64,000 bases of DNA from assembly GCF_039543385.1 (NCBI RefSeq), contig NZ_BAABJQ010000004.1, positions 444,631 through 508,630 on the forward strand, given 5' to 3'. Position 1 is the first letter of the stretch. The number at the start of each line of letters is the position of its first letter. The notes under the pieces were generated by a model that was not told the DNA's origin, ran no database searches, and was given only the letters and a program-made list of their open reading frames with translations. Position numbers and translations under genes: made by a program. Of the stretch, positions 58,724 through 64,000 are shown in pieces. The DNA is from Rugosimonospora acidiphila. GTDB lineage: Bacteria; Actinomycetota; Actinomycetes; Mycobacteriales; Micromonosporaceae.

Positions 58724-60763
58724 ATGCGTATTCGTACGGCGGCCCTGAGCGCCGTCATCCTCGCCGCGGTGGCCCTGGTCCTACCGCAGACCGCCGGCGC
58801 GGTCTCCCCGGCCGCCGGGCCGCCCAACATCAGCACCCCGCCGATGGGCTGGAACAGCCGCTCGCTCGGCTGCAACGTCAGCGACATCTCTGTCCGCCAG
58901 GCGGTCAACGCCATGGCCACGCTGGCCAGCGCCGGGTACACGTACGTCATCATCGACGACTGCTGGGAGGCCAAGCAGCGTGACGGGTCCGGCAACCTGA
59001 CCGCCGATCCGACCCGGTTCCCGGCCGGCATGCGGCCGCTGATCGCCTACGTGCACAGCAAGGGGCTCAAGTTCGGCCTCAACCTGTCGGCCGGCACCCA
59101 GACCTGTACCGGCGCGGCGCCCGGCTCGTACTCGCACGAGGCGACCGACGGCGCGCTGGTCAAGAGCTGGGGCGTCGACTACGTCAAGTACGACTGGTGC
59201 TCCATTCCGACCGCCAACTTTCCCGGCCAGACCTCGGAGCAGATCGCGCAGGCGCTGTACCCGTCGATGCGGCAGGCGCTCGGCGATGACATCGCGTTCG
59301 CGATGAACAACGAGGACGGCAACAGCGTGCCGTGGCTGTGGGGTTCCCAGCTGGCCACCACCTGGCGCACGAACGTGGTCACCAAGCCGATCGCGGACAA
59401 CTACACCAGCATGCTCACCATCTGGGAGACGAACATGCTGCGCGGGCAGTACGCGACCCCGCACAGCTTCACCGACCCGGACCTGCTCGAGGCGGGCCTC
59501 GGCGGCATGACGGCCACCGAGTACCAGACCCAGTTCAGCCTCTGGGCGATGGACAACGCTCCGCTGATCCTGCAGGCATCGCCGGCCAAGGCACCCGCGA
59601 ACATCGTGGCCAACCCGCAGGTGATCGCGGTCGACCAGGACAAGCTCGGCCTGCACGCCGAGTTCGTGAGCACCGACGGCTGGTACCACGTGCTGTCCAA
59701 GCCGCTGGCGAACGGTGACCTGGCGGTCGTGCTGTACAACGAGAGCGACCGGGAGACGACCATCTCCACCACGGCCACCAAACTGAAGCTGCCTGTGGCG
59801 AAGCAGTACCGGGTGCAGGACCTGTGGACCGGTGCCGTGTCGACGACGACCGGTGGGCTGTCCGCCGCCGTACCGGCGCATGGCGTCGCCATGTACCGGA
59901 TCAGCGCGCAGGGCAAGGGCGCGGCGAAGGCCGCCCCGTACCTGACGTACGAGGTCGACCCCGCCACGGTGCTCGGGGACAACAAGCCGTCCACCGTGCA
60001 GCCCGGCGTGCACAACCACATCGTCACCCGGGTCACCAACACCGGCGGCACCGAGGACGCCACGAATGTCACGTTGTCCCTGGCGGCCCCGGCCGGCTGG
60101 ACGGTGGCGCCGCTGACCAAGCCCAGCACCAAGAAGCTGGCCGCCGGCAAGACCTTCACCGTCACCTGGAACGTCACCCCGCCGGTCGGTACCGCGCAGC
60201 AGAACTGGAACCTCACCGGCGCGGTGAACTACGGCTGGGGCAATGGCAAGAAGGCCCAGGCCGCCGAGGTCGGCGGCGGCGCCGTCGTCTACCTGGCCAC
60301 CGCGCCCGACGCGGGTACCAGTTACCTGTCCGACGTGCCGTGGTCCAGCGCGGTCAACCACCTCGGGCCGGTCGAGAAGGACATGAGCGGCGGTAACGCG
60401 GCCGCCGGGGATGGCCTGCCCATCACCATCGGCGGCGTCACGTACGCCAAGGGCCTGGGCACCGAGGCACCGGCCGAGGTCGACTACTACGCGGCCGGGC
60501 GGTGCACGTCGGTGCAGTTCTACGCCGGCATCGACGACGAGGTCGACGTGCCGGGCGTGGTGCACGGCTCGTCGGACTTCCAGGTCTGGGCCGATGGTGA
60601 GCTGGTCGCCGACACCGGCGTGCTGACCGGCGGCGACGCCCCCAAGCAGGTGACCGCCGACGTCACCGGCGCGAAGTACGTCCGGCTCATCGCCACCAAC
60701 GGCGGCGACAACGCCTTCTTCGACCACGCGGACTTCGCGGACGCGAAGATCACCTGCGGCTGA
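58724..60763 (+). CDS. Secreted GH27 alpha-galactosidase with NEW3 and NPCBM domains
   Basis: 679 residues. Sec signal (AALSAVILAAVALVLPQTAGA), GH27 barrel (residues about 38-310) with IIDDCW, nucleophile Asp157 in YVKYDWC and acid/base Asp in DPDLLEAG (251-253), then the GH27 beta-sandwich to about 395, a NEW3-like Ig domain (about 405-500) and a C-terminal NPCBM carbohydrate-binding domain (about 535-679). It removes terminal alpha-galactose from plant oligosaccharides. The N-terminal GWNSRSLGC departs from the usual GWNSW. Confidence 0.92.
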   Translation: MRIRTAALSAVILAAVALVLPQTAGAVSPAAGPPNISTPPMGWNSRSLGCNVSDISVRQAVNAMATLASAGYTYVIIDDCWEAKQRDGSGNLTADPTRFPAGMRPLIAYVHSKGLKFGLNLSAGTQTCTGAAPGSYSHEATDGALVKSWGVDYVKYDWCSIPTANFPGQTSEQIAQALYPSMRQALGDDIAFAMNNEDGNSVPWLWGSQLATTWRTNVVTKPIADNYTSMLTIWETNMLRGQYATPHSFTDPDLLEAGLGGMTATEYQTQFSLWAMDNAPLILQASPAKAPANIVANPQVIAVDQDKLGLHAEFVSTDGWYHVLSKPLANGDLAVVLYNESDRETTISTTATKLKLPVAKQYRVQDLWTGAVSTTTGGLSAAVPAHGVAMYRISAQGKGAAKAAPYLTYEVDPATVLGDNKPSTVQPGVHNHIVTRVTNTGGTEDATNVTLSLAAPAGWTVAPLTKPSTKKLAAGKTFTVTWNVTPPVGTAQQNWNLTGAVNYGWGNGKKAQAAEVGGGAVVYLATAPDAGTSYLSDVPWSSAVNHLGPVEKDMSGGNAAAGDGLPITIGGVTYAKGLGTEAPAEVDYYAAGRCTSVQFYAGIDDEVDVPGVVHGSSDFQVWADGELVADTGVLTGGDAPKQVTADVTGAKYVRLIATNGGDNAFFDHADFADAKITCG

Positions 60764-61114
60764 CCCGTCCCGGCCGTCAGCGGCGTCCCACCCGCCAGCG
60801 CGGGTGGGGCGCCGCCTTCTTTCGCGCCGAACTCCGCGCCGGACTCCGCAGTCCGCGCCGGAGTCCGCCGGCCGGATCTCGCTGGCCCGGGCGGCCCGGC
60901 CGGATCTCGCCTCGCGCGACCGGCCGGATCTCGCCTCGCGCGACCGGCCGGATCTCGCCTCGCGCGACCGGCCGGATCTCGCCTCGCGCGACCGGCCGGC
61001 CGCCGCGAAGCACGGCCGGGCCGTGCGCCGTGCGGGCATACTGGGCCGTGGCGGGCAGGCCCCGGGCGACCGGTCCACCCGCCCGAGGCCGGGCGGGGGC
61101 GACGGGAGGGGCCG
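60764..61114. other. Intergenic stretch with tandem repeat
   Basis: 351 bases between the alpha-galactosidase and the transglycosylase-like gene. It starts with an imperfect hairpin around 60780-60812 (CCCACCCGCC / GGGTGGGGCGG), a likely terminator, then the 24-base repeat array and the GGGAGGGG ribosome-binding site of the next gene. Confidence 0.5.
60901..60996 (+). repeat. 24-bp tandem repeat, four perfect copies
   Basis: The unit starts CGGATCTCGCCTCGCGCGAC and ends CGGC; four identical copies run 60901-60924, 60925-60948, 60949-60972 and 60973-60996, and a diverged copy precedes them. Because 24 is a multiple of three, all frames stay open through it, which produces spurious long reading frames on both strands. 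Confidence 0.9.
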
Positions 61115-61861
61115 ATGAGGCGCCACGGGCGGCGGCATCCGGGGACCGCCATCGCTGTGCTGGCCGGTGCCACGATCCTGCTCGCCGGCGCGGCCGGTGG
61201 GTGTTTCGGGCTGACCGCCGGCGACCGGCCATCCACGACCGGCGCGACACCCGCGACCGCCACCGTCCGGCCCGTGGGCCCCGCGCACCCGACCGGCGCC
61301 ACACACCCGACCGCCAAGGCGGCCCCCAGCGCGCCCGCCGGCCCGTCCGGCAATGACCCGACCGGCAATGACCCGGCCGGCAACGATCCGGCCCGCTTCT
61401 CCCCTCAGGTGCGCCGCTACGCCGGCCAGGCCGGGATCGACCCTCAGCTGCTGATGGCGATCCTCTACAACGAGTCGTACAAGCCACACGACCCGGCGTT
61501 CGAACGGGCCTGGGCGAAGATCGATCCGGACGCCGCGTTCGGGATAGCCAACATGCACCAGGCCGCCTTCGACGACACCAAGCGCGGCCGGGACTTCGCC
61601 GACCGGAGCTGGCAGGATCTGCCCGACGACCCCGACCTCGCCATCGAGGCCGCCGCCTGGTTCCTGCACGACCTGGCCGCCCAACTGCCGTCGGGCTGGC
61701 CCGCGAAGTACACCAGGGACGACCTGCTCGCGCTGGGGTACAACGCCGGCGCGGGCAACATGAAGGCGTTCGCCCAGGGTGGTACGCCCGGATCGGTGTC
61801 ACAGGACTACCTGAACCGCCTGCACGACAACTGGGCCGCCGCGGCCCGGGCCCTCGGTTAA
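61115..61861 (+). CDS. Lytic-transglycosylase-like exported protein
   Basis: 248 residues. N-terminal membrane anchor or signal (TAIAVLAGATILLAGAAGG) followed by Cys30, which is a weak lipobox candidate. A linker of about 60 residues rich in Thr/Pro/Ala with three GNDP repeats follows, then an SLT-like lysozyme-fold domain: catalytic Glu120 in LMAILYNESYK, AFGIANMHQAAF and LALGYNAGAGNM. It would cleave peptidoglycan at the cell surface. GGGAGGGG precedes the ATG. Confidence 0.8.
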   Translation: MRRHGRRHPGTAIAVLAGATILLAGAAGGCFGLTAGDRPSTTGATPATATVRPVGPAHPTGATHPTAKAAPSAPAGPSGNDPTGNDPAGNDPARFSPQVRRYAGQAGIDPQLLMAILYNESYKPHDPAFERAWAKIDPDAAFGIANMHQAAFDDTKRGRDFADRSWQDLPDDPDLAIEAAAWFLHDLAAQLPSGWPAKYTRDDLLALGYNAGAGNMKAFAQGGTPGSVSQDYLNRLHDNWAAAARALG

Positions 61862-62174
61862 GCCCCGCGCCCTCGATCAGCCCGCGCCCTCGATCAGCCC
61901 CGCCCTCGGTCAGCCCCGGGCCCTGGTCAGCCCGGCCCGCTCCGGCGGCAGGGCGCCGGAAATTCGGATCGGCGCTTCGGTAAGTGCCGTTACGATCGCC
62001 GGATGCCCGGAACACCCCACCGGATCCGACCGGAGAGAGTTCGTGACGGCCGCAGCGGTCGCAGCGGCCGAGGATGGACGCCGGCTTTGAACGGGTTCGC
62101 GCCGGGGCGCGGATCAACCGGCCGCGGCCGAGCCTCGTGATGGAGGCGATCCGGCCGCGCGCCCGGGAGTCGGC
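61862..62174. other. Intergenic stretch with degenerate repeats and a short frame
   Basis: Four imperfect copies of CGCCCTCGATCAGCCC run from 61867 to 61934. A -10-like TACGAT (61991-61996) lies six bases before an ATG at 62003 that opens a 45-codon Arg/Gly-rich frame to 62140; this may be a leaderless upstream frame of the MFS gene or chance. Confidence 0.4.
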
Positions 62175-63452
62175 ATGGGGGTAAGGCACGCGCTGATCGA
62201 CGTGACCCCGCTGCGCTCGTCGCGCCAGTTCCGGCGGTTGTGGATCGGCCGCTCGTTCTCCGGCATCGGCACTCAGATGACCCTCGTAGCGGTGATGTTC
62301 CAGGTCTGGCAGCAGACCCAGAGCACCATCTGGACCGGCGCGGTCGGCGTGGCACAGGCGGTTCCGCTCATCGCGTTCGGGCTCTTCGCCGGGGCGCTGG
62401 TCGATCGCACCGAACGGCGCAGGTTCTCCCTCATCATGACCGCCGGCCAGGCCGGGTGCTCGGCGCTGCTGGCCGTGCAGGGGTTCCTCGGGCATGTGCC
62501 GGCGGCCTGGGTGCTGGTACTGGTCGCCGCGCAGTCATGCTTCGTCGCGGGCGGCGGCCCCGTGGCGAGTACCTTCATCCCGCGACTGCTGCCCAAGGAG
62601 CAGGTGCCGGCCGGGCTGGCCGTCAACCGGATCAGCTTCCAGGGCGCCATGCTGGTCGGCCCCGCGCTGGGTGGGCTGGTCCTCGGCGCTCTGGGCGTGG
62701 GCGGGTGCTACCTGATCGACGCCGTCTCCTTCACGCTGGCGTTCTACGGCGTGTTCGGGCTGCCGTCGATGCGCCCGGAGGGCGAGCCGTCCCGCCCCGG
62801 CCTGCTCGGCATAGCGGACGGGCTGGGCTTCATGGTGCGCCGTGCCGCGGTACGCGGTGCGCTGCTCACCGACCTGGCCGCCACCGTACTGTCCATGCCG
62901 ATCAGCCTGTTCCCCCTGATCAACGCCGAGCGGTTCGGGAACAACCCGCGCACCCTCGGCCTGTTCCTGACGGCGATAGCGGTCGGTGGGGTCATCGCGT
63001 CGCTGCTGTCCGGCGCGTTCACCCGGCCGGGCCGCCCCGGCCTGACCATGCTCTGCGGGTCGGCCACCTGGGGCGTGGCGCTGGCGCTGTTCGGCGTCTC
63101 GACGAACCCGTGGCTGGGCCTGGCGTTCCTGGTGCTGGCTGGCGCGGCCGACACGGTAGCCGTCGTGTCCCGGGGCACGGTCGTGCAGCTGAACACGCCG
63201 AACGCCCTGCTCGGACGGGTGGGCGCCGCCGAGCAGATCGTCGGCCAGGCAGGGCCGGACCTCGGCAACCTGCGCGGCGGGTTGGTCGCCGGCGCCACCT
63301 CGGGAATGGTGGCTCTGGTCAGCGGGGGGCTGCTGAGCGTGATAGCGGTGGTCTTGATCGGCGCTACAACGCGTGACCTGCGCCGGGGCGCCCGGTCCGA
63401 CGAGCGGATCACCGAGGTTCGGCCCGCCCCCGCACCCGGCCTCGCGAAGTAG
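62175..63452 (+). CDS. MFS exporter (EntS-like)
   Basis: 425 residues with 12 membrane helices. SRQFRRLWIGRSFSGIGTQMTLVAVMFQVW and FGLFAGALVDRTERRRFSLIM are characteristic of the EntS/MdfA-like group of multidrug and siderophore exporters. No siderophore genes are near, so the cargo is unknown. ATG 62175 is the start. Confidence 0.87.
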   Translation: MGVRHALIDVTPLRSSRQFRRLWIGRSFSGIGTQMTLVAVMFQVWQQTQSTIWTGAVGVAQAVPLIAFGLFAGALVDRTERRRFSLIMTAGQAGCSALLAVQGFLGHVPAAWVLVLVAAQSCFVAGGGPVASTFIPRLLPKEQVPAGLAVNRISFQGAMLVGPALGGLVLGALGVGGCYLIDAVSFTLAFYGVFGLPSMRPEGEPSRPGLLGIADGLGFMVRRAAVRGALLTDLAATVLSMPISLFPLINAERFGNNPRTLGLFLTAIAVGGVIASLLSGAFTRPGRPGLTMLCGSATWGVALALFGVSTNPWLGLAFLVLAGAADTVAVVSRGTVVQLNTPNALLGRVGAAEQIVGQAGPDLGNLRGGLVAGATSGMVALVSGGLLSVIAVVLIGATTRDLRRGARSDERITEVRPAPAPGLAK

Positions 63453-63711
63453 CCGGACACCGACGCGTGCGGGACTTCACGGAGCGGCCGGGGTTCATAC
63501 TTTCGGAGGAGCCCCAATCGGGTGTATGGTCAAGACGCCCGATGATCGCATCGGTCGTGAGGTAGCTCCGACCGGATCGAGGGCAAGCGGCCCCGTTGGG
63601 TCGTGGTGGCGCTCAAGGCGTGGGCGCCCCTGCTGCGTACGACCTCTGTGTCGTATCCACTCGTGACGTTGCCGGGTGGAATCGACGCGGGACAGGTGTG
63701 AGAGGAACACC
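63453..63711 (+). promoter_or_regulatory. Sigma-factor leader with inverted repeat
   Basis: 259 bases between the MFS and sigma factor genes. TACGAC-CTCTGT-GTCGTA (63638-63655) is a perfect 6-bp inverted repeat about 57 bases before the start codon and is a candidate operator. No clear SigB-type promoter was found. AGAGGAAC is the ribosome-binding site. Confidence 0.45.
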
Positions 63712-64000
63712 ATGACCGCGCTGACCGAAACCAAGCCCCTCGCCCGTACCCAGCGCGCCGCTGGCGCGCCGAACCACCAGGCCCCAGCCGCGCATGGCAG
63801 CCGCCGGCCTAACGTCGACGGCGAGGCCGTCGGCCTGCTCAAGTCCCTTGCCGAGTTGCCGGCGGATGCCCCGGAGCGGGCGTCGGTGCGTGACCGGGCG
63901 ATCCGGGCGTGGTTGCCGTTGGCCCAGCATCTGGCGCAGCGGTTCAACGGTCGTGGGGAGCCCCTCGACGACCTGGTGCAGATCGCGACGGTGGGCCTGA
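63712..64000 (+). CDS. SigB/SigF-type RNA polymerase sigma factor (partial)
   Basis: The first 96 residues of a sigma-70 family protein cut by the window end. After a variable N-terminus of about 40 residues come LLKSLAELPADAPERASVRDRAIRAWLPLAQHLAQRFNGRGEPLDDLVQIATVGL, the region 2.1-2.2 pattern of the SigB/SigF/SigG group (the LVQIATVGL core-binding helix). Such factors govern stress responses or sporulation-like development and are held by anti-sigma kinases; none is visible before the window ends. Confidence 0.85.
   Translation, partial: MTALTETKPLARTQRAAGAPNHQAPAAHGSRRPNVDGEAVGLLKSLAELPADAPERASVRDRAIRAWLPLAQHLAQRFNGRGEPLDDLVQIATVGL

Noticed and set aside
60901..60996. CRISPR array
   Set aside because: The four units abut directly with no spacers, so it is a plain tandem repeat; no cas genes are present.
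60804..61118. A 104-codon frame with PDLASRDR repeats
   Set aside because: The protein repeat is only the 24-bp DNA tandem repeat read in frame; there is no ribosome site and it overlaps the start of the next real gene.
58781..61684. A 967-codon open frame on the minus strand
   Set aside because: It is antisense to the alpha-galactosidase and transglycosylase-like genes, passes through the tandem repeat, and has the Arg/Gly/Ala-rich composition of GC-rich shadow frames.

Overview
The window is about 64 kb of very GC-rich DNA with the codon bias, GTG/TTG starts and gene order of an actinobacterium. The gene set (rho-thrB-thrC-hom-lysA-argS, an eight-gene atp cluster next to a DUF2550 gene, SigE-family sigma factor, DUF3105/DUF305 pair, MeaA) fits Micromonosporaceae best. 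That family placement is an inference from gene content, not from any search.

Region 1 (1-9.4 kb): the end of an ABC transporter pair, ethylmalonyl-CoA mutase (meaA), a second drug/daunorubicin-type ABC transporter, 3-hydroxybutyryl-CoA dehydrogenase, murA (with Asp in place of the fosfomycin-target Cys) and a PduO-type cob(I)alamin adenosyltransferase that could supply the MeaA cofactor. Region 2 (8.9-17.3 kb): the F1Fo ATP synthase cluster on the minus strand (AtpI-like, frameshifted AtpZ-like, B, E, F, H, A, G, D, C, DUF2550), with a large hairpin between atpD and atpC. Region 3 (17.3-33 kb): housekeeping genes on the minus strand (argS, lysA, hom, thrC, thrB, rho, rpmE, prfA, prmC, tsaC/sua5, LMW phosphatase), broken by an SPFH/ribbon-helix-helix pair between thrC and thrB and by a convergent GGDEF gene between prfA and prmC. 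Region 4 (32.8-34.6 kb): DUF3105 and DUF305 membrane proteins, a strong terminator and a tRNA-Arg(CCG).

Region 5 (34.9-56 kb) is accessory. It is a chain of small regulator-plus-effector modules: MarR / isochorismatase-like / MFS; MarR / VC0807 membrane protein; methyltransferase / TetR; TetR / TetX-like flavin monooxygenase; SDR / XRE; a small membrane protein with a glycosidase-like protein; a DrrAB-type ABC transporter with a DUF4097 protein; a large AfsR/SARP-type regulator; SigE-family sigma factor with a membrane partner; a TetR / oxidoreductase regulon with three copies of one operator. Two remnants lie here (GNAT acetyltransferase, internally deleted serine protease). Region 6 (56-64 kb) is export and scavenging: a TPR protein, a Tat-exported PhoD phosphatase, a secreted GH27 alpha-galactosidase, a four-copy 24-bp tandem repeat, a lytic transglycosylase-like protein, an MFS exporter and the start of a SigB/SigF-type sigma factor.

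No insertion sequence, CRISPR array, phage block or large biosynthetic cluster was seen. The most distinctive signals are regulatory: at least five genes have a TANNNT -10 element exactly seven bases before the start codon (leaderless transcripts), and several regulators carry clear palindromic operators.
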